Source: Agrypnia vestita
Taxonomy: Eukaryota; Arthropoda; Insecta; Trichoptera; Phryganeidae
Assembly: GCA_016648135.1 (NCBI GenBank)
Contig: JADDOH010002065.1
Coordinates: 124,001-188,000 of the forward strand
Reading direction: 5' to 3'
Length of the DNA: 64,000 bases
Each line of letters begins with the position of its first letter. The first letter of the stretch is position 1. Position numbers and translations under genes: made by a program. The notes below the pieces were generated by a model, which was given only the letters and a program-made list of their open reading frames with translations, ran no database searches and had not been told where the DNA came from. Below are positions 11,745-23,402 of the stretch, piece after piece.

Positions 11745-12190
11745 GTATGGAACCGGGTAATTAATTTTCATTTTGGGAACAGTAATAATTCATTTCTTTG
11801 TTTGTCCGTCCGTCCATCCGCCTGTCTGTTTGTCCCCGTAACTTCGTTCGAATTCACGACTAAAAAAACGAGATTAAACTGCCAGAGATAGGGCTCGGAC
11901 CCCGGGCCAGCAAACCCGAAGGCCGCAACGATAGCGATGTTGCCATCGCTGAGTCTGAATTACCTGTCAAAAATACAATTCATATAGGACTTAGCAAAGC
12001 CGCGAATCGTTTCATGTTCCGCCCAATCGCCGACAGGGGAAACATAAAAAAATGTTCAAATATTTTGATAAAAGTCGTTATTACTATTTCACAAATGTCG
12101 GCTATAAATAAGTAAATAGTTATTTTTTAGGAACCGGTATGTCCCTAAAAGTACCGCCATTTTTGACAGTTTACAGCTAGTTATAAAATA
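11745..12190 (+). repeat. Dispersed repeat family with GTCCGTCC block (copy 1)
   Basis: This copy has a TTTGTCCGTCCGTCCATCC block followed by GTAACTTCGTTCG, and an end block AAAGTACCGCCATTTTTGAC then TTTACAGCTAG. The same two blocks recur in order at 40665-40895 (plus), and the first block plus a GGAACCG-type end recurs at 31945-32085 (minus). The interior at 11881-11967 holds a tRNA-like stretch on the minus strand with a B-box-like GGGTCCGAGCCC. The family is not one I can name. Confidence 0.6.
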
Positions 12191-12322
12191 TGTATGTTTC
12201 CAATGTTTATTTATTAATACTAAAAAAAATTCACAATCTTATACGCATTCTTGAATGCTACCGGATTAATCGATCGAATTATACTTTACAATCTTTCAGT
12301 ACGAATAACATCTGACATTGCA

Positions 12323-12360
12323 ATATCCAAATATAAAACCAATATTGGGTATTTGGATAT
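12323..12360. repeat. Small hairpin
   Basis: Arms ATATCCAAATA (12323-12333) and TATTTGGATAT (12350-12360) are exact complements. The loop itself contains the palindrome CCAATATTGG. Function unknown. Confidence 0.7.
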
Positions 12361-12833
12361 ATAGTGAACGCGGTCAGTGATTATATACATACAACAGACC
12401 CAGCGGCTTGGCTACCGTCCGGGCAGCTTGGGCAATTGCCTAGGGGTCCGGAGCTCTTGGAAACTCGGTTATTTTTTTTAAATAAAAAATATAAAAATTT
12501 GGGGCTAAATTATTCATGACCAAGAATAAAATTTTTTTTGAATCTAAAAATAATAAATATTTATCGAAAGCGAAAACCCTATTAGTATATGTGATAAACT
12601 GTTTATATTATTTCTCATAATATTACACAGTTTGTTAAGGAATCTTAGTGACCAATATATGAGTATGAATTATGAATATCTTAAATACAAAATAATTTCA
12701 TGCTAAAATCGAGTAGTATTAACAAAATGTTGACCTTTGAATATTCAACCAGATAAATCCTTCAGTTTTAGGACTACCAATTAAACTATTATGACCTTGC
12801 ATTAAATGTACGTACCCAATAGTTTTTTTTTTC

Positions 12834-13190
12834 AGAATATTTTGAGTATGTCCAAATTTTTCAGAACACGTGAGTTGCAAGGATCCTCACCGCGGCCAGC
12901 CACAAAGCTTCTTCCTTCCCCTTGAATGACCACAGATGTCGCTAAAGAGGCGTGTGAAACGTGGCGTATAATTGAAATATACCTATACAAAATCCAAAAA
13001 AAAATTAATAGACATGATATTCTATCATGAGTGGAAATGGCGAACGTTACATATATGTAAAGTGATCACTAAAGCCAACCGTACGATAGGTCGTAAGTCC
13101 TATGTACACCCATAAAGACTTCTAAACCTACTCCCCCCTAATAAAAAAAATATATATATAGTTTCGTCTCTGTGAGACATCTAAAATATA
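12834..13190. repeat. Two-block dispersed repeat (partner at 36392-36615)
   Basis: Block 1 (12834-12869, GAGTATGTCCAAATTTTTC) recurs in the same orientation at 36392-36428. Block 2 (about 13030-13190, with GTTTCGTCTCTGTGAGAC, ACTTACGACC and TGATCACTTTACA when read on the minus strand) recurs in the opposite orientation at 36487-36612. So the second block has flipped relative to the first between the two loci. The GTCTCACAGAGACGAA sequence also forms the arms of the palindrome at 61954. Confidence 0.65.
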
Positions 13191-13194
13191 CATT

Positions 13195-14030
13195 AATAGA
13201 TTTTTTTGTTTAATTATTTTAAGTTTGCAGAACTCCATAAAAACAAGCGTGTTTTTATTTTCATATATGTAGATTAATACGTATAAATAAACAAAACAAA
13301 AGTTTTCTAGTAAGGGGAAGAGGTAGGGCCCCGGTATATGTATTTCCCGAGGGCACGGCAATTCGGTGCTACGCCACTGAATAGTAAATTCACAAGTAAA
13401 CACAGGCATGAAAATTGTCGAGGTTTGTACTTGAATTTCTATTGAAAACGTTGAATTCTCTATTTTAAGTCAGTAACAAGAATCCAAGAACATGAATGAA
13501 TAAAATACATATTGACATAATACAGCACATAACTTTTTCTATGTATTTCCGATTACAACTTCGTACGTCACCGTCTAGGTTTCTAAAAACAAAACAATTA
13601 GGTATTAATGAAATGCGATGATTCAGCACTTTGCTGCCACCCGCATAATGTTAGCATGGTTACATCCCTAAAGAGGCTACACACGTCCTCTCCAATATCA
13701 ACCCCAACACGCAAGAAGGGTACAAAATGTAAAACCTATTAAGTTTAATTGAAAATATAATTAAAGTAAGTACGGAAGAATTGACAACATGAAAATGTAA
13801 CCAGAATTCCGACGTCAAGAAGATATCAATACAAAAACATATCGGTCATTATCAATACAATAATTGAAATAAGGAGCAACATGAAATCCTTAAATAATTT
13901 ATTTCAAAATGCCACATAAAGGGTTACACCTACAAGGGAGCCTGGAATTTAGGTAGAAATTTAGGAATTTTTTATAAGGAAGTGATTTTTTTATATTAGC
14001 ACTTAATAAAGTATTTAATAAAGTATTATT
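13195..14030. other. No recognisable gene
   Basis: AT-rich with one GC-rich patch near 13320-13380. That patch ends CTACGCCACTG (13369-13379), which resembles a hAT right end, but no matching left end with a target duplication was found. Nothing else is readable. Confidence 0.4.
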
Positions 14031-14077
14031 TTATTAAAATAAATAAAAACACTTTTCTTTGACACGATTTATTATTG

Positions 14078-14117
14078 TGCCAACCGGTTTCGCTTAAACT
14101 TAAGCTTCATCAGGGCA
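14078..14117 (-). ncRNA. Hammerhead ribozyme motif, core intact
   Basis: Minus-strand order: stem I TGCC (complement of 14114-14117), CTGATGA (14107-14113), A, stem II GCTTA-AGTT-TAAGC, GAAA (14088-14091), stem III CCGG, UU, stem I partner GGCA (14078-14081). Every conserved core base is present and stem I pairs over four bases. Confidence 0.75.
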
Positions 14118-14171
14118 ACTTAATAACTAAATAGTTTTTTTTTCCGTGCTGACAACCTTTAGTTATTAAGT

Positions 14172-14211
14172 TACCCTGATGAAGCTTAAGTTTAAGCGAA
14201 ACCGGTTGGCA
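14172..14211 (+). ncRNA. Hammerhead ribozyme motif, stem I mismatch
   Basis: The mirror copy on the plus strand has CTGATGA (14176-14182), the same stem II, GAAA (14198-14201), CCGG, UU and GGCA. Its stem I 5' strand is TACC rather than TGCC, giving one A-C mismatch. Confidence 0.7.
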
Positions 14212-14402
14212 CAATAATAAATCGTGACTTAATACAAAGAAAAGTGTTTTTATTTATTTTAATATTTCAAACCGCAAAGTTGTTGCTTTCTACCAAAGTA
14301 TTATTTTATTGGAGAATTTTAGAAAAAAAAAAACAAAATGGCCGGGTTATGTCCATTCCTTCGTTGGCTTGTGGTCATTCATGAACAGATTAATCTGTAC
14401 AT

Positions 14403-14665
14403 TTTATAACTAACTAACCATCACGCCGTTTCCCACACAGGTTGGCGGAGAGGATAGAAGCCATATTCATCTATCTTGGCACACTACTTTTCCTTCGGCT
14501 ACATTCATACATCTTGCTCTGCGATTGTTGAGGCTTTTAACAGGACTATCCTCCAATACTTGTAGAATCTGATCATGCCAGGTCTTTCGCGGACGCCCTC
14601 TATTCCTGTTACCTTTTATCTTATATAATAATACGCGATATGTCTCTGCCACTTTACTACAGAAC
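14403..14665 (-). pseudogene. RTE-like non-LTR 3'-end remnant
   Basis: On the minus strand: NRNRGRPRKTWHDQILQVLED, then NNRRARCMNVAEGKVVCQDR, matching the C-terminal tail of the copy at 25962-26345. The 3' end reads GGAAACGGCGTGATGGTTAGTTAG, the common terminus with a GTTA-type tail. No reverse transcriptase is present. A 61-codon open frame survives, so this copy is younger than most. Confidence 0.8.
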
Positions 14666-14669
14666 GGAT

Positions 14670-16820
14670 ACCTCGCTTGGCCTGCTCACTTCAAAAGAGA
14701 TCTGATAAAAGTACTTGTATCGTATAAACGTCTTAATATTGTTATTTGTTTTTATGAAAGTAAAAGAACAAGCAATAATTACCTACGTCAAATGTTCCAC
14801 AATTCGGTGCACGTCACAAGATACTTTCTTCCGTGCTGACAATGCGAACGAATCTGGAAAATAAAATAAAATACATTAATTTTAAATTAATTTTACAACA
14901 GACTGTCAAATACATGGAATCCCGTTCACCGGGTTAAAGATTGACCGGGACATTAAAAAATTGAATGTTTCGTAATACTATTAAACTTAATTAAAACATA
15001 TAACATAACATTAAACTTACAGTAATTTAATATATTTCTAAAATGTCAGGTGTTTTGAGCTTTGATAAGACACTTCATGCTTTGAAGATTAAATTCTAAA
15101 AACATTTGTCAGTCAATTTATATTTTCAAAATTCGTAGTGAAGTAACTATTATGTATACCGACGAAGTAATTCAAATTTAGAAAATATTCTTCGACGTTA
15201 TCGGGCCGCCGTTGCTAGTAATCAAACTTTTGTAATGATTCCAATTTGAAAAAACCATTAAAATGTCTAAAAATCCGAAATTATACTATAATTATTAATT
15301 GATAGATCTTCTTGATCGTCGCCACGAGTCTACTTGCAAAGTTTCAGCTCGATTGGATCACGGCAAAAGGTTTAAAAATCGATCCAAAGTTTTTCGACGG
15401 CAAGCCGGCAAACAAGCAGACGCCACGAGTTATAAGAAAAGAAGTAATAAAGGTAGTAATAATTTTTCATTTGATGATTTGGTAAAATGTACCTGAAAAT
15501 TGAACTGGATAAATTGATATTAATTAAATATAATGGTATTCTGGTGGTTTCTATAAGAAATGTCAAGACATTAGTCGATTTTCTATACATATTTATATCA
15601 TTATATCGTAAATATTGACTATAATTTAGTTTACTATTTGGATGACACTTTAGATGAATAAAAATAGTAGATGTGTATGAAACATACTAATTTCTAGCAA
15701 CTTTTAAAATAATATTAGTAGGTACTTATTGTATGTAATATTCATCATACTTATTTGTCAGTCACTTAACAGACAAGACCTACTATGATATAGCAAACCA
15801 ATGAGAATAAACCAGATAATTGTAGTTGTATGTTTATTATTTAAATTATGAAATTAGTGCATGATCTCTTTTTGTTTTACTACTAATTGTATTTTTTATA
15901 GCAGCTAACATCCAAAATATTAATTTTACACAGGATTGAATTCCACTATTCATTTCTAAGCGCGAATATTTTGTTTCGCATTTACTAAAATATAAATTCT
16001 CCATTTCACATATTCAAAGATGCATCACAGGTTTAATTAGCTAAGTAAACTTACGTTACTGCGTAGCGAGGGAAGGGTTGCGATTTGACTTTGATGCTGC
16101 ATTTTGAAACGCATGGACGTGCGTTTATTTTCTGCATATTGAATAATGGACACGACTTGCGGGTCAACGCAGACGTCACCACTGGAGCAACAATGCGCCT
16201 GGCGACCTGCAAACAATCACGTTGCCGATAGTCAAGATTCAAACCGGTATCAGAGAGAGAATCGCTTTTATTCAATCCTTCGTATTTCATCGTTTGCCGT
16301 CAAATTGAGCGTACGATCGCGCGATTTCTAATGACATTAAAAAAATGAAAACGAATGATGAAATGTTCGGCTTAACTACGCGGGCGAGAGTCTAGTTTTG
16401 CGGTGTTTTGTGGCTTCGTGGGTAATACTTCCCTAGCGACGCCTTGACTTAATAGTACTGAATATTTGGACGGTAAGCAAATCAATCGCAATCTGATTGC
16501 GTAAGTTTTGGGTCAATGTGAAATGAATTGGATTGTGCCGATTACGCAACTTTCCTCGAATTATCGATTGTTATAAGCGGACATGGTCGCAGATAACGCG
16601 CCGCTCACGACATGTGCGAATTCAACGAACGCGAACAGCGGGAAAGTATCACGAATTTATGCCAATGGCGGGCTTTTCTAAGAAACTCTGATTCATTTCT
16701 GAGTTGGGTTTTCTTCGTTTATATTACAGCATCCTGAACGCGGTGGAAATCAGGATTTTGGAAAACCCCAATTTCAATAGGTTGCAAGTGCAATACAAAG
16801 GTTAAATAATAATATCTAAT
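14670..16820. other. No recognisable gene; possible unique sequence at 16.0-16.7 kb
   Basis: Most of this is AT-rich spacer. From about 16030 to 16700 the sequence is richer in CpG and has overlapping short open frames on both strands (16051-16290 minus, 16146-16331 plus), neither of which I recognise. It could contain host regulatory or 5' exon sequence, but I cannot support an exon. Confidence 0.35.
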
Positions 16821-16834
16821 TATAGACCCAATTC

Positions 16835-17126
16835 TATTTAAGGAGCCAAACGTCACAAAATTTATAAAACTGGGAAGACCTCGGTGGCTGGGTCATGCGG
16901 AGGGAATGTCCGAGCATCAAGCACCAAAGTCCCTGCTGAACTCAAGGCCAATAGGGCGAAGGAGCTTAGGAAGGCCAAAATTAAGATGGAGTGACAACGT
17001 CCTCAAAGACATCTCTGCCTTAGAGCTTCGGAACTGGAGAGAGCTGGCACCAAACCGAGATGAGTGGAGGAAGATTATTGAGGAGGCCAAGACCCACCAA
17101 GGGTTGCAGTGCCAAGAATGATGATG
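16835..17126 (+). mobile_element. Young 5'-truncated non-LTR retrotransposon with 13-bp target duplication
   Basis: ATAGACCCAATTC occurs at 16822-16834 and again at 17127-17139, directly flanking a 292-bp insertion. The insert is open in one frame from its left edge to a stop at 17119-17121. It encodes a retrotransposon ORF C-terminus with LGRPRWLGHAEGMSEHQAP, then GRRSLGRPKLRWSDNV, and DEWRKIIEEAKTHQGLQ. The 3' end is a short ATG-repeat tail (GAATGATGATG). Truncation at the 5' end, a target duplication and a microsatellite tail are the hallmarks of target-primed reverse transcription. The protein differs from the WHDQI family elsewhere in the window, so it is a second non-LTR lineage. Confidence 0.9.
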
Positions 17127-17577
17127 ATAGACCCAATTCGTCAATTTCTAGATTAAAAACTTTAATACTATTATCCTAATACATTTCAGTGAAGTGATTA
17201 AGATACACGACTAAATAAATACACGACTACATATAGTTATAATATTCACTAAATTGAAACCGATCATTATTCCGATAGTCGTACATTAAAAATTCTCCAC
17301 TCAAGAATTAATATTTGATAACTAAGAAATCAAACATAACTAACAAAAAAAAGCAATATGTAAGTTTCAAATATTTCACCCCTAATTTCCATATTCCCAA
17401 TAATGACCGAAAACATTCCTCCACTTCCAAGCGCCGTTACACTATTCGAATAGTTTGACGCAAAATTGAACAATAAGTAAAAACAATTTTCAACTATGTA
17501 AAAAGGTTAAAAAAAACACACAAATACCTATATATATATTTTTTAAATAAGGTTTTTTGGAACATAAATAGAAATAA

Positions 17578-17745
17578 ACATTCGTCATCCTCTCGTCGCT
17601 CACACGTTTCATCTGACCAAACCATCTCAGCGGCCCTTTCTTAATTCTATTGACTGTGCTACCGCAAAAACTACACTATTTTCAATTTGTTATTTGTTCG
17701 TATATAAATTTTGCACACATACGCTTAAGCCACCACATTTCCCCC
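17578..17745 (-). pseudogene. RTE-like fragment
   Basis: The minus strand reads GSTVNRIKKGPLRWFGQMKR followed by VSDERMTN, a clear match to the family segment NRIKKG-LRWFGHVERMNEER. Sequence on both sides is decayed. Confidence 0.7.
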
Positions 17746-17749
17746 GCAT

Positions 17750-18160
17750 CCAGTTTACTTTCGTTATTTTTTGCCAATTCTAGTTTTACTTTCACTTCTT
17801 TACATTAGTGCACCGGAACGCCATTGTGAACCGCTAGTATTGCTTCGGATATAGGACAAGTTCACTATTCTACTATTCATGGCGTGATCAGTAAACCAGA
17901 TATTAGAGGACTGACTTCAACAATTAACGAGCACGTATGAGATGATGCATGAAAGTGAACGAAGCAAGAACGACATAACAGCCACGTTTACATAAAAAGA
18001 ATTAATTTCCATTACAATATAAAAATAATTATATGTGTAATTGCGTATATATGGTTGGCCAGCCGACTAACACCTTTCTGGGATAACACGTTTATGCCTA
18101 GAAACTAACATTTTCTTTAAATAACAAATTGTTAACAGTCGCAAAACGTACATTTATTGA
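17750..18160. other. No recognisable gene
   Basis: AT-rich spacer between an RTE fragment and a Penelope-like 3' end; no motif seen. Confidence 0.5.
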
Positions 18161-18164
18161 TAAA

Positions 18165-18400
18165 ACTAAATATTAATAAAAAAAATTAACACTTTATAAA
18201 TATACAAATCCTTTTTGCAAATACTAATCTTTTAAATTTATCGCCACACTTATTCCTAATTAGTGTCGACTCCCTTATATATATTTTTTTGTTTTTGTTA
18301 ACATTTATACATCCAATTTTAATTTTTAGTATACCTGATGAAGGGTCCATTGGGCCCGAAACGTATTGATAAGTAGTGGTTTTATAATTTTAATTAATAA
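18165..18400 (+). mobile_element. Penelope-like 3' end with hammerhead-type motif
   Basis: Resembles 7885-8035 (shared CTTTTTGCAAATA, TTCTAATTAGT-like and AT-rich blocks) and ends in a hammerhead-type core. No coding sequence is readable. It is followed by AT-rich repeats of the TTAATTAATAATTTT type (about 18385-18460). Confidence 0.55.
18330..18366 (+). ncRNA. Hammerhead-type core with strong stem II
   Basis: CTGATGA (18335-18341), A, stem II GGGTCC-ATT-GGGCCC (six pairs, one G-U), GAAA (18358-18361), then CGTA. The core is complete. Stem III would be only a 2-bp CG and the flanking bases do not form a clear stem I, so activity is doubtful. Confidence 0.55.
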
Positions 18401-18518
18401 TTTTAATTAATAATTTTATTAATAATTAATAATTTAATTTGGCTTAATTAATAATTTTATTTGATATGTAATAACACACAGGAACTGGGATTGAAAGAAT
18501 ATCACAAGTCAAGACTAT

Positions 18519-19564
18519 CGGCCATATTCTTAAAATAGCAATATTGGGATCTTAAGATTGTTACAAAATAAACGATACGTCGGTTTCGTTTCTTTCAGTT
18601 TCAACTTTAGAGAGAGGGAGACAACGCGACAGCGCGACGCGAGACATGGCGGTTATTCGTCAAACGTCAAAATATATATGAGTCCACGCGACAATAATAA
18701 TTTTGCCATAATTTTACATCAGTACGCTGTGGGAAAATAAAATAATTAGTGCATATGAAATAATATTTTTTCTATAAGCTTTTTTAACAGTTGATTTTGT
18801 TTTGGATGGTAATGTGCGTGTATTCGCGAAGGAATCAGTGTGACTGTGCACCACTGCCAAGACGCACAATCAGTCTGATGTATGTTGAGTGAACGCGGAA
18901 GGCGTGTGAATGAATGTGTGTCGAGTGTGAAGCTATATGACAAGCTGAGCGGGATGCGATTCAGGATAAATAGAAAGAAGTACTCACAATGGACCCGTTA
19001 GTTTATTGAAGTCACAAAACTTTACATGTTGGAGAATGCGTTATACAACAATATATGGTACGCGAGTTTGAGCGTGGTGTCGCGGGCGCCGGGCGGGGAG
19101 AGAATCTTTGGTACTTTGCCGGCGCCTCGGGCTTCTCGTTGGGCGATATCCCTCGAGCGATCGGTCGCGATTGGGACGCTCGAGGGACTAGAGTCCAAGC
19201 AGGTCTGACTCCACCACACTTTAAATACAGCAAAAGTACTTATATCATGTACCTAATTTTAGTCGAATTGTCATGAGAATTGTGAAGTTATGTTGGCGAT
19301 AGGTATTTCGGTAATCCATTTGACGCTGTCAGACCAGATCGCCTGGATAAAAAGGCACCGGAAAAATCACTTTTCTACAGAGATTGCAGACATAGGACAC
19401 CGAAAATAAAGGTATTCATTTTGAGAGAGACATGTGAAAATATACAAATCTTACCGACGTATATCTATACCTCTATCTCGTTTTTGTTTTATTTTTATTT
19501 TCGTCTATTAAGTGTTGGGATAACAATTTTAAGATCCCAGTATAGCTATTTTAGGAATACGGCG
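18519..19564. mobile_element. 1-kb TIR element of the CGGCC-TATT family
   Basis: The left end (CGGCCATATTCTTAAAATAG, continuing ATTGGGATCTTAAGATTGTTA) and the right end are reverse complements over about 50 bp with some divergence. Two smaller elements at 46709-46858 and 54483-54742 share the start CGGCCGTATTTTG and a TATCTTGACAG-like block, suggesting one family. The interior is GC-rich at 19050-19220 and encodes nothing I recognise. Termini are uncertain by a base or two. Confidence 0.6.
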
Positions 19565-19569
19565 TATAT

Positions 19570-21020
19570 TGGCGAGAATCCCTGTTTTGGTTCGATTAAA
19601 CAATGAAATATATAATAATTCGCGAATTAATCATTAAAAATTATATTGTACTGTAAATTATATCCATTCCTTCAATTTTTAATGAACCAAAATGAAATAA
19701 AACAGCTGTCAAAACAGACCTCTTGCATTTCGCAACTCTTCAACGGTCACATTAATAAGCAATAATTGATACAATATTGCAAGTGGATATATCTGGTCGC
19801 TGCTGGGCCATGCACTCGTGTGTGTGCTGCTTATGTGCAGTTGACTTATGTACTCGTCTTAGTATAATATAGAGCATCGAGCCCATCTCTTTACCACTTA
19901 AGGACTTATTGATTGATGTCCAATGTACAGTTAACGATTAACAACAAGTCTCGAAGATTTAATAGAGTAATATATCAATAGTTTCACTATCTAGACAAAA
20001 CAGTATCTTTATGCCTGAAAGATATAACAGTTTATGTCTTAATATATAGCCCTGTTTATGAAACAACTCAATATACAATACTTAATGCGTTCATTTACAC
20101 GCCATAAAATAAATAACGGCACAGAATGGCGTTTGAGTTGATCGCGCGAGACCAACCATCATCAATGACCAGTTTATACTTTTTATTAAAAATAAACCTG
20201 GCCTTTCTTTTAATCTTTACAAAGAGAAAGATAAAATTAAGGCAGATCTTTTTAAACCAAGTCAAGAGAAAAATAAAATAAACTTAGGCCACATTTTTAT
20301 GAGTCAAAAGAGAATGAAAAAAAAAATTCCACTATTTTTTTTTAAATAAGTGTTGAGAAGCAAGTGTTAAGCAAAGTGATATTTTATTTATAGATAAAAA
20401 AAAGAGTATTTTTAAAATCATATATATGATTGTCTGACAAGGTGGACCAAGAATTCAACATACAATTGTTTTAGTAATACATAGAGATTTTTTTATGCCG
20501 ACATGCCGACCCCACTCCGGTTCTTAATATCTGACTTAGAATCAGTGGCCAAAATCTATTCTATGTGATATATAAAACCACTAACAAGACATGTGTAAGG
20601 TATTGAGGGGTAAAGTAAAGTGAGTAGGAAAAGAACGATGATATTGAAATAGAATATAAAAAAAATCTTGATAATTCTCGGTTTAAACGATTTTAAAAAT
20701 TAAAAATACAAATATTTTTACAAAAGGAAAAACATTACACATCGTAAACTTTTTTGTAGTTTGAATTCCTTTTTTTGCAGGCGTGGGAGGCTTTTCGACC
20801 CCATTGACCTTTTTTGTTCTTGCACGTTACGATCGATTAACTTTTAAAGGGTTGTTGACTTTTTTCCAACACTTCAAAATTCGGTAGCATCAAAGCGCTT
20901 TAAAATTAAAAAATCTGACATTTAGAGACGAAGACACGTAACGTTTAATGCTCATGCATGAGGTGTGAAAAACGAAATGGAGCGGTTATTAGCCAGTTCA
21001 ACGTTATATATTAGTTGGAT
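19570..21020. other. No recognisable gene
   Basis: AT-rich spacer. The segment 20460-20950 contains T-rich runs but no clear repeat unit or coding similarity. Confidence 0.5.
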
Positions 21021-21024
21021 ACAA

Positions 21025-21405
21025 TACGTGGAAATGCGAACACTAAGACGCTTGTGTGGAAAATCTTTGGTCTAAAGAGCAGAGGAGTAAACACATTAGA
21101 AGTGAATGTAATGCTGGCTGTAGTGTGGTAAATAGATTAAAGAAAGGAGTGCTAATATGGCTTGTTCATGTGGAACGTATGAACGAGGACAGGATGGTTA
21201 AGAAAACATATGGGCGACTGTTGAAGGCAACACGAATAGAGGGCGTCCGCTTAAGACCCTGTTAAAAGCCTCAACAACCGTAGAGCTTGTATGAGAAGGT
21301 GTATGCATGTAGCTGAAGCAAAAGTGGTGTGCCAAGATAGAAGAATATGGCGTTCTATCCTCTCTGCCTACCCTTTCGGGGAAACGGCGTGATGGTTAGT
21401 TAGTT
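21025..21405 (+). pseudogene. RTE-like non-LTR 3'-end remnant
   Basis: The forward strand gives NRLKKGVLIWLVHVERMNED then RMVKKTYG, followed after frameshifts by VVCQDR-like and SLPFRGNGVMVS sequence. It ends GGGAAACGGCGTGATGGTTAGTTAGTTTA, the family terminus with a GTTA-type tail. It is one of the best preserved copies of this family on the plus strand, still lacking all reverse transcriptase motifs. Confidence 0.8.
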
Positions 21406-21541
21406 TATTAGCAGTTAATATCAAGACACCTGTCAAATAACATCATGTCAAAATTGTGTAGAAAGGAATGAACAATGTTGTTAAGTTAAGACATGATTGT
21501 TAAGTTAATACAGCGAGCGAGGTTAATATCCTGAGAATAGG

Positions 21542-21677
21542 GAGGATATTATGTTAAACATCAAAGTCTGGTACTAGGATAAGAGGAACGAAAGGAGACT
21601 GAATACAGTGAGGATATTATGTTAAACATCAAAGTCTGGTACTGGGATAAGAGGAACGAAAGGAGACTGAATACAGT
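21542..21677. repeat. Tandem duplication of 68 bp
   Basis: Positions 21542-21609 and 21610-21677 are identical except for one base (TACTAGGATA versus TACTGGGATA). The near identity points to a recent slippage or unequal exchange. Confidence 0.95.
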
Positions 21678-21763
21678 GAAAATAGAACAAATAAGGAAGG
21701 AATGTAATTCTAAACTTAGCATAGAGAAATATAATTTTAAAACGTTTCGCTTAGGCTTTATGG

Positions 21764-21895
21764 TTATTTATTATTATTATTATTATTTTTTTTTTTTTTT
21801 TTCTATTTTTTTTATTATTTTTTTTATTATTTTTTTATTATTGTTTTTTTTATTTATATTATTATTATAAAAAAAATATTTTTAATATTTTTTTT
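21764..21895. repeat. T-rich low-complexity tract
   Basis: An irregular run of T and TTA units (TATTATTATTATTATT followed by long T runs). The open frame reported through it is a low-complexity artefact. Confidence 0.95.
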
Positions 21896-22009
21896 TAAAT
21901 AGTAATGCGAACATGGAATACGTGTCACATCAATATTCTTACTATTTCCAAACTAAGCTAAATGCTTGTCCCATGAAAATAGGACTTTCTATCCTTTATC
22001 GCTCTATAT

Positions 22010-22285
22010 CAGATAGATGGATTATGTTGAAAGAATGAATGAAAAGAGAGTAGTAAGAAAGATAATCGTGTATGACACTAGTGTTGATGGTGCTTAACAA
22101 GATACTGGAAGTTGGTCTTGATAGGAGCCTCAACGTTATCAGATGAGCTTGCATGAAAATACGTATGAATGAAAATATGTATGAATAAGAACGAGGCGAG
22201 ATCTGTGTCAGAAAAGAAGAGAGCGGTGCTCTATCTTCTTTGCCTAGTTCCGCGGAAAAACGGATACGATTGGTAACCACTGAGT
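22010..22285 (+). pseudogene. RTE-like remnant, strongly decayed
   Basis: Pieces of the family tail survive in different frames: WIMLKE/ERMNEK, VYDTSVDG, then a 3' end AAAACGGATACGATTGGTAAC that corresponds to the GGCGTGATGGTTAG terminus. Several indels and stops separate the pieces. Confidence 0.6.
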
Positions 22286-22289
22286 TTTT

Positions 22290-23200
22290 TTATTTATCCA
22301 CACAAGTAATGGGCAAACCCTCATTTTAACCAAATACACATGGTGCAGTTATTTACACAGCTAACACCGCTTGGTAACTGATATATAACTGTTGTCTAGT
22401 CCTGATGGATGTCCGTCAATTACGAAAACGATCGACGACACATCTATCAAATTTGAAAATATATAAGGTACTTATGTACCTCGCTTCCAAATACTTCCGT
22501 ACATACTTTCTCGGGAAAAATCAGTTACAAATCATCGACAAAATCAAATACAAATCTCAAATAACGGTTAGTGTGTCACCGGTTAACATATCACCACTAA
22601 TCGACAATCCACACCATAAAATTCAACATAATTGATTTAGAGCATTGTTCTGTAGATCCACATCTCTATCATTAAAGATCAAGTATCGCGTAGTTCATAG
22701 TTGACACAATTATATCAAATTTCTGACCCAAATGCTGAGGAATGGTCGTCCAGGAATCAGTCGTCCGCTCTGGTGAAGGAAAGCGACCTGTGAGCAGAAA
22801 TGCCATAGTTGACATAACGAAGCGGGGTGATTGGCTCACGTAGCGCAAGTCGCCATTCCCCGGGAGACACGGTCCCGATTGACACTGAACTCAATTAATC
22901 AGGAAAGCACTGGCGGTAGTAATTGCTGATACGCTGTGAAATTTACTTGCGATGGTTTCGAGCGCATGTGCCGTGGGTTTTGATTGCATCCAATCAATCA
23001 ATTTGTTGTTCGTATGTGCTGGACCAATATTATACATACTTAAATATATGCCGTCCCGCCATTTAATATGTAGATGGAGAGATAATAAAAACACATACGA
23101 CTTCTTCGATATAATTTTTAATCTAATCCATAATCTATATACTTCAAAGTTAGATTTTTTAAATATATTTTTTTCAATTTCTGTATAATGATAGTTTGTC
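22290..23200. other. No recognisable gene
   Basis: A 116-codon reverse frame (22891-23241) and a 78-codon forward frame overlap each other and run into the piggyBac end, so I do not accept them. A GC-rich patch at 22740-22900 has no recognisable content. Confidence 0.45.
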
Positions 23201-23220
23201 ATTAACCCTGGAATCCTACT

Positions 23221-23240
23221 TGGGGTGCTGGAGCACCCCA
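23221..23240. repeat. piggyBac subterminal palindrome, left
   Basis: TGGGGTGCT-GG-AGCACCCCA: 9-bp perfect arms and 2-nt centre, directly inside the left terminal repeat. Confidence 0.9.
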
Positions 23241-23382
23241 CAGCATTTTCAATTTGTTATTTTGTCTTTTGTTTTGTAGGTATAAGTTTATACGTCCGCG
23301 TATTTTACTTTGCGGCCGAGTTCTCTAGATTGGTCAGTACCTCGGCGACTGCCGATTTTTGTAGACGTATGTACGTATGTTG

Positions 23383-23402
23383 CGGGGTGCTTAGGCACCC
23401 CG
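23383..23402. repeat. piggyBac internal palindrome
   Basis: CGGGGTGC-TTAG-GCACCCCG, followed by GTGTAGGAAAATCG. The same palindrome and the TGTAGGAAAATCG extension occur at the right end, so this lies where an internal copy of the end sequence would be. Confidence 0.9.

Larger units (their letters stand above)
14034..14266. mobile_element. Palindrome of two Penelope-like ends with mirrored hammerheads
   Basis: Arms of about 100 bp (14034-14129 and 14160-14266) are nearly perfect reverse complements around a 30-bp spacer. Each arm holds a hammerhead-type motif, minus strand on the left and plus strand on the right, so both point outward. The outer part of the arms is AAAACACTTTTC and AT-rich. 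The high similarity of the arms suggests recent formation or gene conversion. Confidence 0.85.

Noticed and set aside
12401..13379. Possible hAT element from CAGCGGCTTGGCTACCG to CTACGCCACTG
   Set aside because: The ends look alike, but the flanking octamers AACAGACC and AATAGTAA do not match, so the two ends may be unrelated.
16306..16500. Host 5' exon with splice donor GGTAAGC near 16470
   Set aside because: No start codon with a continuing frame or matching acceptor; a donor-like string alone is not evidence.
21619..21870. 83-codon frame ending in a Tyr/Phe/Leu-rich stretch
   Set aside because: The second half is a T-rich microsatellite; the first half is the 68-bp tandem duplication.
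22891..23241. 116-codon reverse frame
   Set aside because: Runs across the left end of the piggyBac insertion and overlaps another frame; not plausible as a gene.
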